64,000 nucleotides of DNA from Streptomyces sp. NBC_01429 (GTDB lineage Bacteria > Actinomycetota > Actinomycetes > Streptomycetales > Streptomycetaceae): positions 4,558,501 to 4,622,500 of the forward strand of contig NZ_CP109599.1 of the NCBI RefSeq assembly GCF_036231945.1, in the 5' to 3' direction. The notes under the pieces were generated by a model. It saw only the letters and a list, made by a program, of their open reading frames with translations. It made no database searches and was not told the origin of the DNA. The position numbers and the translations under genes are program-made. How positions within the stretch are numbered: position 1 is the stretch's first letter; each line of letters opens with the position of its first letter. Below are positions 36,064-44,630 of the stretch, one piece after another.

Positions 36064-36193
36064 CGAAGAAACGTTCCGAGACCCGAAGAAACGTTCCGAG
36101 GAAACGGTTCCGAGGCCGGTCAGGAACCGCCCACCGACTCAGGAACCGCTCATCGCTCAGGAACCGCCCACCGACTCAGGAACCGCTCACGAC
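36064..36193. repeat. two tandem-repeat blocks at the 3' end of the Cys-rich gene
   Basis: A 20-bp direct repeat (CGAAGAAACGTTCCGAG at 36064 and 36084) is followed by two 37-bp units (36120-36156 and 36157-36193). Each 37-bp unit contains TCAGGAACCGC twice. The stop (minus-strand TGA, 36189-36187) of the leftward gene is in the last unit and is repeated in the others. Confidence 0.85.
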
Positions 36194-37062
36194 CCGGCCG
36201 GACGCACCGGATCCGCCGGAGTCGCCGGATCCGCCGGATGCGGCGCGAGCAGCGGCAGCTCGCTCGCCATCCGCCGCTCGCACAGCTCGGCCAGCCGCTC
36301 GTACCCCTCCTTGCCCATCAGCTCCGTCAGCTCGGGCCGGTACGTCTTGTACACCGGCTCGCCCGCGCCGTGCGCCGAGGTCGCCGACGTGCACCACCAG
36401 TGCAGGTCGTGGCCGCCGGAACCCCAGCCGCGCCGGTCGTACTCCCCGATCGACACCTGGAGCACCCGCGTGTCGTCGGGCCGGTCGATCCAGTCGTACG
36501 TCCGCCTGACCGGCAGCTGCCAGCAGACGTCCGGCTTCGTCTCCAGCGGCTCGCGCCCCTCGCGCAGCGCCAGGATGTGCAGCGAGCAGCCCGCGCCCGC
36601 CGCGAAACCGGGACGGTTCTGGAAGATGCACGAACCCTCCCAGCGCCGCGTCTGCCGGTCGCCGTCCTCGTCGGTCTGCGTCCAGCCCGTCCGCGTGCCC
36701 TCCCCGTGGAACTGCCACAGGTCGGGAGTGAGACGCGCCACATGTTCCGCGACCCGCTTCTCGTCGTCCTCGTCCGAGAAATGCGCGCCCAGCGTGCAGC
36801 AGCCGTCGTCCGCGCGGCCCGCCTCGATGCCCTGGCAGCCACTGCCGAAGATGCAGGTCCAGCGCGAGGTGAGCCAGGTCAGATCACAGCGGAAGACCTG
36901 TTCGTCGTCGGCGGGATCCGGGAACTCCACCCAGGCGCGGGCGAAGTCCAGACCCTTCTCGTCCGGGGTGTCCGGAGCCGCGACCCGGACCTCCCGACGC
37001 CGCTCGTCCTGCTTCTTGGGGCCCTTGGCTTTGCCCGGCTTCGCCTTGTTCGTCTTTGGCAC
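36187..37062 (-). CDS. Cys-rich protein, possibly YkgJ/DUF3109-like metal-chelating
   Basis: A 291-aa soluble protein with a Lys-rich N-terminus (PKTNKAKPGKAKGPKK). The core has many Cys: CDLTWLTSRWTCIFGSGCQG, DDGCCTLGAHF, GSCIFQNRPG, GAGCSLHIL, DVCWQL and HWWCTS. The CCTLGAHF segment resembles the CC-x-x-G motif of zinc/iron-chelating YkgJ proteins. On the minus strand TACGCT (37074-37069) lies 6 bases before GTG 37062, so the start is well supported. It is divergent from the Ppx gene, whose promoter lies back to back with its own. Function unknown. Confidence 0.75.
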   Translation of the reverse strand: MPKTNKAKPGKAKGPKKQDERRREVRVAAPDTPDEKGLDFARAWVEFPDPADDEQVFRCDLTWLTSRWTCIFGSGCQGIEAGRADDGCCTLGAHFSDEDDEKRVAEHVARLTPDLWQFHGEGTRTGWTQTDEDGDRQTRRWEGSCIFQNRPGFAAGAGCSLHILALREGREPLETKPDVCWQLPVRRTYDWIDRPDDTRVLQVSIGEYDRRGWGSGGHDLHWWCTSATSAHGAGEPVYKTYRPELTELMGKEGYERLAELCERRMASELPLLAPHPADPATPADPVRPAGS

Positions 37063-37102
37063 GGGTCCAGCGTATGCGCGCGCTCGCAGTAGCGTTCCGC
37101 TC

Positions 37103-38035
37103 ATGAGACTCGGAGTCCTCGACGTCGGTTCGAACACGGTGCACCTGCTGGCTGTCGACGCGCATCGCGGCGCCCGCCCGCTGCCCGCGCATTCGCACAA
37201 GGCGGAGCTGCGGCTCGCCGAACTCCTCGACGCGGACGGCGCGATCGGCCCCGAGGGCGTCGACCGGCTGGTGGCCACCATCGCCGACGCCCTCCAGGCC
37301 GCCGAGGACAAGGGATGCGAGGACGTACTGCCCTTCGCGACCTCCGCCGTACGCGAGGCCAGCAACGCCGACCAGGTGCTCGGGCGGGTCAAGAGCGAGA
37401 CCGGAGTGGATCTTGAGGTCCTCACCGGCGAGCAGGAGGCCCGGCTCACCTTCCTCGCCGCCCGGCGCTGGTTCGGCTGGTCGTCCGGGAAGCTGCTGGT
37501 CCTGGACATCGGCGGCGGCTCGCTGGAGATCGCGTACGGCATGGACGAGGAGCCGGACGCCGCCGTCTCCCTCCCGCTGGGCGCTGGCCGGCTCACCGCC
37601 GGGCGGCTGCCCGGCGATCCGCCCGACCCGATCGACGTGAAGGCGCTGCGCCGCCATGTACGGGCGGAGATCGCCCGTACCGTCGGCGAGTTCTCCCGGT
37701 TCGGCACCCCGGACCATGTCGTGGCGACCTCCAAGACCTTCAAGCAACTGGCCCGCCTCGCCGGGGCCGCGCGCTCCGCCGACGGCCTCTACGTACAGCG
37801 CGAACTGAGCCGCGCGTCCCTGGAGGAGTGGGTCCCCAAGCTCTCCACCATGAACGCCCTCCAGCGCGCCGCCCTCCCCGGCGTCTCCGAGGGCCGCTCC
37901 TCCCAGCTGCTGGCGGGAGCGCTGGTCGCGGAGGGAGCGATGGACCTGTTCGGCGTCGAGACGCTGGAGATCTGCCCCTGGGCGCTGCGCGAGGGCGTCA
38001 TCCTGCGCCGGCTGGACCAGCTCCCGACGACGTAG
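37103..38035 (+). CDS. Ppx/GppA-family phosphatase
   Basis: An ASKHA-fold exopolyphosphatase or (p)ppGpp phosphohydrolase-like enzyme of the short (310 aa) actinobacterial type. The motifs are LGVLDVGSNTVHLLAVDA at the N-terminus, PFATSAVREASN, LTGEQEARLTF and the second phosphate loop LLVLDIGGGSLEIAYGMDEE. The C-terminal HD domain of long Ppx enzymes is absent. TAGCGT (37090-37095) ends 7 bases before the ATG, so a leaderless mRNA is likely. Mycobacterial relatives include Ppx1. Substrate preference cannot be told from sequence. Confidence 0.9.
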   Translation: MRLGVLDVGSNTVHLLAVDAHRGARPLPAHSHKAELRLAELLDADGAIGPEGVDRLVATIADALQAAEDKGCEDVLPFATSAVREASNADQVLGRVKSETGVDLEVLTGEQEARLTFLAARRWFGWSSGKLLVLDIGGGSLEIAYGMDEEPDAAVSLPLGAGRLTAGRLPGDPPDPIDVKALRRHVRAEIARTVGEFSRFGTPDHVVATSKTFKQLARLAGAARSADGLYVQRELSRASLEEWVPKLSTMNALQRAALPGVSEGRSSQLLAGALVAEGAMDLFGVETLEICPWALREGVILRRLDQLPTT

Positions 38036-38131
38036 GGCGACGCAGGACGACGCAGGACGGCACCGGCGGACCGGCTCCCGGCGGCGTAAGGGGTTTACGG
38101 GTCGCCCGGAGCGTGCCCGTACGCTGTCTCC

Positions 38132-39103
38132 GTGGCAGAACCAGTGGTGCGCACCCCGGCCGCGAAGGTCGCGCTGTCGACGGCCTCCGTCTATCCGGAG
38201 TCGACGGCGACGGCCTTCGAGATCGCCGCGCGCCTCGGGTACGACGGTGTCGAGGTCATGGTCTGGACCGATCCGGTCAGCCAGGACATCGACGCGCTGC
38301 GCCGCCTCTCCGACCGCTACGGGGTCCCGGTCCTCGCCGTCCACGCGCCCTGTCTGCTGATCACCCAGCGGGTCTGGTCGACCGATCCGTGGGTGAAGCT
38401 CCAGCGGGCGCGGGCGGCGGCCGAGCGGCTCGGGGCGAGCACGGTGGTCGTGCACCCGCCGTTCCGCTGGCAGCGGCAGTACGCGCGCGACTTCGTCTCC
38501 GGCATCTGGCGGATGGCGGGGGAGACGGACGTACGGTTCGCCGTCGAGAACATGTACCCCTGGCGCTACCGGGACCGCGAGCTGCTCGCGTACGCCCCGG
38601 AATGGGACGTCACCAAGGACGAGTACCGGCACTTCACCGTCGACCTCTCGCACACCGCGACCGCCCGCACCGACGCCATGGCCATGATCGACCGGATGGG
38701 CGACCGGCTCGGCCACGTCCACCTCGCGGACGGCAACGGCTCGGCCAAGGACGAGCACCTGGTGCCGGGGCGCGGCACCCAGCCGTGCGCCGAACTGCTG
38801 GAGCGGCTCGCGGACAGCGCGTTCGACGGCCATGTGGTGATCGAGGTCAACACCCGGCGCGCGATGTCGGGGGCCGAGCGCGAGGCGGATCTCGCGGAGG
38901 CGCTGGCGTTCGCCCGGCACCACCTGGCCGGGGAGACGGGCGCCCCTCGTACCCCCCAGGCCCCGCGTACCCCTCAGGCACCACGTACCGCGCATGCCCC
39001 GGGCGCCCCGGGTACCTCTGGCATCTCTGGCACCTCAGGTCCCCCGAGGTCCTCGCCGGTTCCGCGTCCCCCGGGTCCCCCGCGGACCTCCGAGCCGTCA
39101 TGA
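38132..39103 (+). CDS. sugar phosphate isomerase/epimerase (AP-endonuclease-2 TIM barrel)
   Basis: A 323-aa xylose-isomerase-like barrel. Metal-site residues are likely in HAPCLLITQ, VVHPPFRW, FAVENMYPW (Glu), FTVDLSHTAT (Asp, His), GHVHLADGNG and VIEVNT. The C-terminal 45 residues are a Pro/Ala/Ser/Thr low-complexity tail built from PRTPQA-type repeats. TACGCT (38120-38125) lies 6 bases before GTG 38132. The stop overlaps the TetR start (ATGA), so both genes are one operon. The substrate is unknown. Confidence 0.85.
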   Translation: MAEPVVRTPAAKVALSTASVYPESTATAFEIAARLGYDGVEVMVWTDPVSQDIDALRRLSDRYGVPVLAVHAPCLLITQRVWSTDPWVKLQRARAAAERLGASTVVVHPPFRWQRQYARDFVSGIWRMAGETDVRFAVENMYPWRYRDRELLAYAPEWDVTKDEYRHFTVDLSHTATARTDAMAMIDRMGDRLGHVHLADGNGSAKDEHLVPGRGTQPCAELLERLADSAFDGHVVIEVNTRRAMSGAEREADLAEALAFARHHLAGETGAPRTPQAPRTPQAPRTAHAPGAPGTSGISGTSGPPRSSPVPRPPGPPRTSEPS

Positions 39104-39711
39104 CCGCCGAGACCCCGCGCCGCCGCGGCCGTCCCGCCCGCAAGGACGCCGGACCGGGTCCCGGTGCCCGGCAGAAGATCCTGGAGTCGGCCCGTACGGA
39201 ATTCGCCGAGCGCGGCTACGACAAGACCTCCGTCCGGGGCATCGCCAGGGCGGCGGGGGTCGACCCCGCGCTCGTGCACCACTACTTCGGTACGAAGGAC
39301 GAGGTCTTCGCGGCGGCCATCGAGATCTCCTTCGAGCCCGCGCTGCTGATCTCCGAGGTGCTGAACGGCGAGCGCGAGCGGATCGGCGAGCAGCTCGCGC
39401 GCCACTTCCTCGGCGTCTGGGAGAACCCGGTGACCCGGGCCCCGCTGCTGGCGGTCATCCGGTCCGCGCTGACCCACGAGGCGGCGGCGACGGTCCTGCG
39501 GACCTTCGTCCTGCGCAGGCTGCTGTCCCGGCTCGCCAAGGAGCTGGACGTACCGAACCCGGAGTTCCGCGCCGAGCTGGCCGCCTCCCACATGATCGGG
39601 ACGGCGTTCCTCCGGTACGTGATCAAGGCGGAGCCGCTGGCGTCCGTGGACCCCGAGGAGATCATCGCCCTGGTCGCGCCCACTCTCCAGCGCTACCTGA
39701 CCGAGAGCTGA
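39100..39711 (+). CDS. TetR-family transcriptional regulator
   Basis: A 203-aa TetR protein with a helix-turn-helix ILESARTEFAERGYDKTSVR, then GIARAAGVDPALVHHYFGTK, and a TetR_C-type ligand domain (RAPLLAVIRSALTHEAAATV and MIGTAFLRYVIKAEPL). It is preceded by an Arg-rich leader (PRRRGRPARK). It overlaps the isomerase gene by ATGA, so the two are co-translated. I see no palindromic operator in the short sequence before 38132. Its last codons and stop are duplicated in the repeat at 39696. Confidence 0.9.
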   Translation: MTAETPRRRGRPARKDAGPGPGARQKILESARTEFAERGYDKTSVRGIARAAGVDPALVHHYFGTKDEVFAAAIEISFEPALLISEVLNGERERIGEQLARHFLGVWENPVTRAPLLAVIRSALTHEAAATVLRTFVLRRLLSRLAKELDVPNPEFRAELAASHMIGTAFLRYVIKAEPLASVDPEEIIALVAPTLQRYLTES

Positions 39712-39727
39712 CCTGACCGAGAGCTGA
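39696..39727 (+). repeat. perfect 16-bp tandem duplication spanning a stop codon
   Basis: CCTGACCGAGAGCTGA occurs at 39696-39711 and again at 39712-39727. The first copy ends with the TetR gene's TGA. Confidence 0.9.
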
Positions 39728-39832
39728 AACGGGCGTCCCGCATTCCGGACGCCGTGTCCAGATCTTGGATCCGAGGCGTACGCTCGGAAAGAGTCTTTTC
39801 TGCCGAAGGATCTGTCGAAGGAGCGAACGGCG

Positions 39833-41683
39833 ATGCCCGAGCTGAGGTCCCGCACTGTCACCCACGGCCGCAATATGGCGGGCGCACGCGCCCTTATGCG
39901 AGCGTCGGGCGTAGCGAGCGCGGACATCGGCAAGCCGATCGTCGCGGTGGCCAACTCCTTCACCGAGTTCGTGCCCGGCCACACCCACCTCGCGCCGGTC
40001 GGCCGGATCGTCTCCGACGCGATCAAGGCCGCGGGCGCCGTGCCGCGCGAGTTCAACACGATCGCCGTGGACGACGGCATCGCGATGGGCCACGGCGGCA
40101 TGCTCTACTCCCTGCCGTCGCGCGACCTGATCGCCGACTCCGTCGAGTACATGGTCGAGGCGCACTGCGCGGACGCGCTGATCTGCATCTCCAACTGCGA
40201 CAAGATCACCCCGGGCATGCTGATGGCCGCGCTGCGCCTCAACATCCCCACGGTCTTCGTCTCCGGCGGCCCGATGGAGGCCGGCAAGGCCACCCTGGTG
40301 GACGGCACGGTCCGAAAACTCGACCTGGTCAACGCGATCTCGGACGCGGTCGACGAGTCGATCTCGGACGAGGACATCCTCCGCATCGAGGAGAACGCCT
40401 GTCCGACCTGCGGCTCGTGCTCCGGGATGTTCACCGCCAACTCGATGAACTGCCTGACCGAGGCCATGGGCCTCTCGCTCCCCGGCAACGGTTCGGTGCT
40501 CGCCACGCACACCGCCCGCAAGGCGCTGTACGAGAACGCGGGCCGGACGGTCGTCGAGATCACCAAGCGCCACTACGAGCAGGACGACGCGTCGGTCCTG
40601 CCGCGCAACATCGCCACCCGCGCCGCCTTCGAGAACGCCATGGCGCTCGACATCGCCATGGGCGGCTCCACGAACACCATCCTCCACCTGCTCGCCGCCG
40701 CCCAGGAGGCCGAGCTGGACTACGACCTCGCCGACATCGACGCGGTCTCGCGCCGGGTGCCCTGCCTGTCCAAGGTCGCGCCGAACGTCGCCCCCGGCGG
40801 TACGTACTACATGGAGGACATCCACCGGGCCGGCGGCATCCCCGCCATCCTCGGTGAGCTGTACCGGGGCGGCCTGCTCAACGAGGACGTGCACACCGTC
40901 CACTCGCCGAGCATCAAGGACTGGCTGGAGACCTGGGACGTGCGCGGCGGCTCGCCCTCCGAGGAGGCTGTCGAGCTGTGGCACGCGGCCCCCGGCTGCG
41001 TCCGCTCCGCCGAGGCGTTCTCGCAGTCCGAGCGGTGGGACACGCTCGACACCGACGCCGCCGGCGGCTGCGTCCGCGATGTCGCCCACGCCTACTCCAA
41101 GGACGGTGGCCTGGCGGTGCTCAAGGGCAACCTGGCCGTGGACGGCTGCGTGGTGAAGACCGCGGGCGTCGACGAGTCCATCTGGACCTTCGAGGGCCCG
41201 GCCGTCGTCTGCGAGTCGCAGGAGGACGCCGTCGAGAAGATCCTCCGTAAGGAGATCGCCGAGGGCGACGTCATCGTCATCCGCTACGAGGGCCCGCGCG
41301 GCGGCCCCGGCATGCAGGAGATGCTCTACCCGACCTCGTACCTGAAGGGCCGGGGCCTCGGAAAGTCCTGCGCGCTGGTCACGGACGGCCGCTTCTCCGG
41401 CGGTACGTCGGGCCTGTCGATCGGGCACGCCTCGCCGGAGGCGGCCTCGGGCGGCACGATCGCGCTGGTCCACGACGGCGACCGGATCAGGATCGACATC
41501 CCGAACCGCTCGATCGAGTTGCTGGTCGCCGATGAGGAACTCGCGGCGCGCCGCGAGGCGTTGAACGGCGTGTACGCCCCCGCCGACCGCGAGCGCAAGG
41601 TCTCGGTGGCGCTGCGCGCGTACGCGGCGATGGCGACGAGCGCGGACAAGGGCGCGGTCCGGGACATCTCGCTGCTCGGCTGA
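39833..41683 (+). CDS. ilvD: dihydroxy-acid dehydratase
   Basis: IlvD dehydrates 2,3-dihydroxy-isovalerate and 2,3-dihydroxy-3-methylvalerate in valine and isoleucine synthesis, using an Fe-S cluster. Cluster and active-site segments are ISNCDKITPGML and NACPTCGSCSGMFTANSMN; the substrate and Mg site includes DGCVVKTAGVD, and GRFSGGTSGLSIGHASPEAA is near the C-terminus. At 616 aa it is of the E. coli IlvD length class. AAGGAGC lies 8 bases before ATG 39833. It is transcribed alone, followed by a hairpin shared with the convergent kinase gene. Confidence 0.97.
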   Translation: MPELRSRTVTHGRNMAGARALMRASGVASADIGKPIVAVANSFTEFVPGHTHLAPVGRIVSDAIKAAGAVPREFNTIAVDDGIAMGHGGMLYSLPSRDLIADSVEYMVEAHCADALICISNCDKITPGMLMAALRLNIPTVFVSGGPMEAGKATLVDGTVRKLDLVNAISDAVDESISDEDILRIEENACPTCGSCSGMFTANSMNCLTEAMGLSLPGNGSVLATHTARKALYENAGRTVVEITKRHYEQDDASVLPRNIATRAAFENAMALDIAMGGSTNTILHLLAAAQEAELDYDLADIDAVSRRVPCLSKVAPNVAPGGTYYMEDIHRAGGIPAILGELYRGGLLNEDVHTVHSPSIKDWLETWDVRGGSPSEEAVELWHAAPGCVRSAEAFSQSERWDTLDTDAAGGCVRDVAHAYSKDGGLAVLKGNLAVDGCVVKTAGVDESIWTFEGPAVVCESQEDAVEKILRKEIAEGDVIVIRYEGPRGGPGMQEMLYPTSYLKGRGLGKSCALVTDGRFSGGTSGLSIGHASPEAASGGTIALVHDGDRIRIDIPNRSIELLVADEELAARREALNGVYAPADRERKVSVALRAYAAMATSADKGAVRDISLLG

Positions 41684-41696
41684 CAGCGGTTGCGGA

Positions 41697-41755
41697 CGGG
41701 CTCCGCCGTACACGAGTCACGTGGGTACATAAGGCACGTGGTGCGGCGGAGCCCG
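41697..41755. terminator. bidirectional terminator between ilvD and the kinase gene
   Basis: The arms CGGGCTCCGCCG (41697-41708) and 41744-41755 are complementary. The 35-base interior contains two CACGTG hexamers that could form a second stem. Confidence 0.65.
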
Positions 41756-41758
41756 GCG

Positions 41759-44116
41759 CTACCAGCGCGCCGGATCGCGGCCGTCGACGGCGAAGACCGA
41801 CCCGTCGGGCGCGCTCGCGAACACCGTGCCCGCCACGGCGACCGGCGCGGCCAGACTGGGGACCAGCGTCCCTGAGCCCGTCGCCATCCGGGGCTTCGTC
41901 TGCCCCAGCAGCCTCCCCCGCGCGCCGTCCACGGCGAGCAGCCGTCCGTCCCCCGCGCTCAGATAGACCCGGTCCCCGGTGGCGGTGGGGCGCGAGGCCC
42001 GGGTGACCGAGGTCTCCAGGCGCCAGCGCACGCCCCCGGCCTTCCCCTTACGGGTGTCGACGGCGAGCAGCGATCCCGTGTACCCCATGACGTAGACCGT
42101 GTCGCCGTCCACGGTGGCCTGCGCCTGCTCGACCGGCGCGTCCAGCGGGACGCGCCGCACGGTGCGGGTCGACGCGTCGACCCGCACCACGGCGTCGGTC
42201 CGGTCGTCGAGGTCGCGGGAGAGCAGGAAGAGCGCGCCGGAGGCGGCACCGGCCGGGGTGAGGGTGCCCGGCAGCCGCTTCTCCCAGCGCAGGGCGCCCG
42301 TGGCCGGGTCGACGGACCTGATCCCGGTCGCCGTACCGTCGGCCGACGGGGTCGCGGCGAACAGCGGACCGCCGGAGCTGCCGCCACCGCTGTCACCGCC
42401 GGAGTCGCCCGAACCGTCGCCCGCCGCCGTCCAGACCGTGCCGGTCCCGCCGTGCCGCGCGGTCCAGCGCTCGGTCCCGGTCGCGCTGTCCAGCGCGCGC
42501 ACCGTCCCGTCGTACGCCACGAGCAGCACCGAACTCCCCGTGTAGCGGACGCTGGCGTACGAGGCGACGCCGACCGCCCAGCGCTCGGCGCCCGACGCCG
42601 GGTCGAGGGCCTTCAGCCGGGACCCGGCGGGCTCGACGACCAGCAGCAGCCCACCGGAGAGCACCGGCGCCGCGCCGTTGTCGGACACCTCGCCGTCGGC
42701 CCCGCCGTCGCCGGACCCCGCGCCCTTCGACGCCCGTACGGTCGGCACGGTCCAGCGGACCTCGCCGTCGTCCGGGTCGAGCCGGGCCGCCGTGACCCCG
42801 GGAGCGGCGCAGTAGACCCCCGCGCCCGTACTCGTACCGGTGCCCGCACGCGAACCGCCGGCCGAACAGACGGGCAGTCCCGCGTGCAGCTCCGTGCGCC
42901 AGGGCTGGAACGCCCGGCCCGACCGCGATCCGTCCGTGCCGGTCCGCGCGGGGGCGGGAGGCGCGGCGTCGTCGCCCGTGGCCCGTACCGCCACCACACC
43001 CACGACACCGACCACGGCCAGCGCGACCACCGCCGCACCCGCCGCCGCCCAGCGCACCCCTCGGCGGGCCCCGGCCAGGGACTGGACGGTCTGCGGCAGC
43101 CGGGTCCCGAGCCTGGAGGCGGGGGAGTGGGTGGCGCCGGCGGCGGGCGCGGGGGTCAGGGACTCGTCAGCGCCGGGGCGGCGCTGCGCGGGTACGAGCG
43201 GACTCGCGCCGTGCGGCGCCCCGGTCTCCCGGCCGCCCTCGGTCCGACCGCTCCCGCCCCAGTCGGCAGCGCCCTGCCCCGCCCCGCCCCGGTCGCCCAG
43301 CCGCAGCGCGGCCATCAGCTCGTCCGGTGTCGGCCGGTCCGCCGGATCCTTCGCCAGACAACGGGTGATCAGCGGTACGAGCCCCTCGGGGACCCCGGCC
43401 AGATTCGGTTCGTCGTGCACGACCTGGTACGCGACGATGTACGGGCTGTCCGAGTCGAAGGGCCCGCGCCCGGTCGCCGCGTGGACCAGCACCGCGCCCA
43501 TGGCGAACACATCGGCGGCGGGGCCGACTTCGCGCGGGCGCTGGAACTGCTCGGGGGCCATGAACGGCGGGGTGCCGATCAGCTTGCCCGTCTCCGTGCG
43601 CAGATCGCTGTCCACGGGCCGCGAGATGCCGAAGTCGATGACCTTGGGCCCGTCGGACGCCAACAGGACGTTGCTCGGCTTGAGATCGCGGTGCACCACG
43701 CCGGCGCGGTGGATGTCCCGCAGCCCCTCGGCCAGTCCCGCACCGAGCCTGACGAGTTCCCCGTAGCCCAGCGGGCCGTTCCGCTTCACCCGCTCGGACA
43801 GTGTGGGGCCGTCGATGAACAGCGTTGCCATCCAGGGCCGTCCGGCCTCCGGATCGGCATCCACGACGGGCGCGGTGAAGGCCCCGCTCACCCGCCGCGC
43901 GGCGGCGACCTCTTGTCGGAACCGTGCCCTGAACTCGGGATCCGAGGCGTGGTTGGTGTGGATGACCTTCACGGCCAGGCGCAGTCCTGAAGCGGAGGTG
44001 GCCAGATGGACCACACCCATTCCGCCCGAACCCAGGGCTGATTCGAGCAGATAGCGACCGGCGTGATCCGGATGCTCCGCTTCCGGGGCCTGCCCGGTAT
44101 TGCGCAGTGGTGGCAC
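41759..44116 (-). CDS. membrane Ser/Thr protein kinase with PQQ-like beta-propeller
   Basis: A 785-aa Hanks-type kinase. Kinase motifs are intact: LGSGGMGVVHLA (28-39), Lys50 (AVKVIH), HRDLKPSN (142-149), DFG (161-163) and APEQ (187-190). A Pro/Ala/Gly-rich linker is followed by one membrane segment (residues about 350-375, VVALAVVGVVGVVAV). The extracytoplasmic C-terminal 400 residues contain PQQ/WD40-like repeats (such as GDTVYVMGYTGSLLAVDTRK and GDRVYLSAGDGRLLAVDGAR). GTG 44116 is chosen because GGGGGTGG lies just upstream; the open frame continues to 44320 without such a site. It is divergent from the SH3-like gene. The sensed ligand is unknown. Confidence 0.92.
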   Translation of the reverse strand: MPPLRNTGQAPEAEHPDHAGRYLLESALGSGGMGVVHLATSASGLRLAVKVIHTNHASDPEFRARFRQEVAAARRVSGAFTAPVVDADPEAGRPWMATLFIDGPTLSERVKRNGPLGYGELVRLGAGLAEGLRDIHRAGVVHRDLKPSNVLLASDGPKVIDFGISRPVDSDLRTETGKLIGTPPFMAPEQFQRPREVGPAADVFAMGAVLVHAATGRGPFDSDSPYIVAYQVVHDEPNLAGVPEGLVPLITRCLAKDPADRPTPDELMAALRLGDRGGAGQGAADWGGSGRTEGGRETGAPHGASPLVPAQRRPGADESLTPAPAAGATHSPASRLGTRLPQTVQSLAGARRGVRWAAAGAAVVALAVVGVVGVVAVRATGDDAAPPAPARTGTDGSRSGRAFQPWRTELHAGLPVCSAGGSRAGTGTSTGAGVYCAAPGVTAARLDPDDGEVRWTVPTVRASKGAGSGDGGADGEVSDNGAAPVLSGGLLLVVEPAGSRLKALDPASGAERWAVGVASYASVRYTGSSVLLVAYDGTVRALDSATGTERWTARHGGTGTVWTAAGDGSGDSGGDSGGGSSGGPLFAATPSADGTATGIRSVDPATGALRWEKRLPGTLTPAGAASGALFLLSRDLDDRTDAVVRVDASTRTVRRVPLDAPVEQAQATVDGDTVYVMGYTGSLLAVDTRKGKAGGVRWRLETSVTRASRPTATGDRVYLSAGDGRLLAVDGARGRLLGQTKPRMATGSGTLVPSLAAPVAVAGTVFASAPDGSVFAVDGRDPARW

Positions 44117-44264
44117 CGCCCACCCCCGATGAATTCGTGCGCAAGCGCGACGCACGGAGCCTAGTCGATGGTGCGTGCGATCAAGCCATGGCTTGCTAGC
44201 GTGCGCGGCGCGGAGATCCCCGCCCGTGGGCGGGGACGCGACACCTTCAATGGGGGAGGACCGA

Positions 44265-44564
44265 ATGTCAGTCGAAGAGGTTGAGAGCCGGAGCGAGAGT
44301 CGGGTCACGATCGCGGCCAAGCGGTACGCCGTGCACCCGAACTACCGGGTGAACGTCCGCAGCGGCCCCGGCACCAAGTACTCGCTCGTCCGCGTCCTGG
44401 CGTACGGCGTGAGCGTGCCGATCAACTGCCAGCGGCCGGGCGAGTCCGTCGCGGGCCCGTACGGCACGACGAACATCTGGGACAACATCGCCAACGGCGA
44501 GTACATCTCGGACGCGTACGTCTACACCGGCAGCAGCGGCTACGTCGCGGTGCGCTGCGGCTGA
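44265..44564 (+). CDS. SH3-like domain protein, 99 aa, without signal peptide
   Basis: The core is a bacterial SH3 (SH3b) fold: YRVNVRSGPGTKYSLVRVLA, then PINCQRPGESVAGPYG and the closing NGEYISDAYVYTGSS. The usual Streptomyces homologues are secreted, but this protein starts MSVEEVESRSESRVTIAAKR with no hydrophobic signal. GGGGGAGGA lies 4 bases before ATG 44265, which makes this start clear; the frame upstream also lacks a signal. Two Cys could form a disulphide. It is divergent from the PQQ-propeller kinase, so a link to that signalling protein is possible but unproved. Confidence 0.75.
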   Translation: MSVEEVESRSESRVTIAAKRYAVHPNYRVNVRSGPGTKYSLVRVLAYGVSVPINCQRPGESVAGPYGTTNIWDNIANGEYISDAYVYTGSSGYVAVRCG

Positions 44565-44588
44565 GAGCCCGCCGGGCCGCCTCTGATC

Positions 44589-44617
44589 GTGACGACGCGC
44601 GCTCACCGGGCGATAAT
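44589..44617 (+). promoter_or_regulatory. leaderless promoter of the gene at 44624
   Basis: A -35 GTGACG (44589-44594), 17-base spacer and -10 GATAAT (44612-44617), with the GTG start 6 bases further on. This is the best -35/-10 pair I found in the window. Confidence 0.7.
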
Positions 44618-44630
44618 CGCCCGGTGAGCG
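44600..44630. promoter_or_regulatory. 14-bp palindrome over promoter and start codon
   Basis: CGCTCACCGGGCGA (44600-44613), TAA, and the perfect complement 44617-44630. It covers the -10 and the GTG start at 44624, so it is a candidate operator. Confidence 0.7.
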
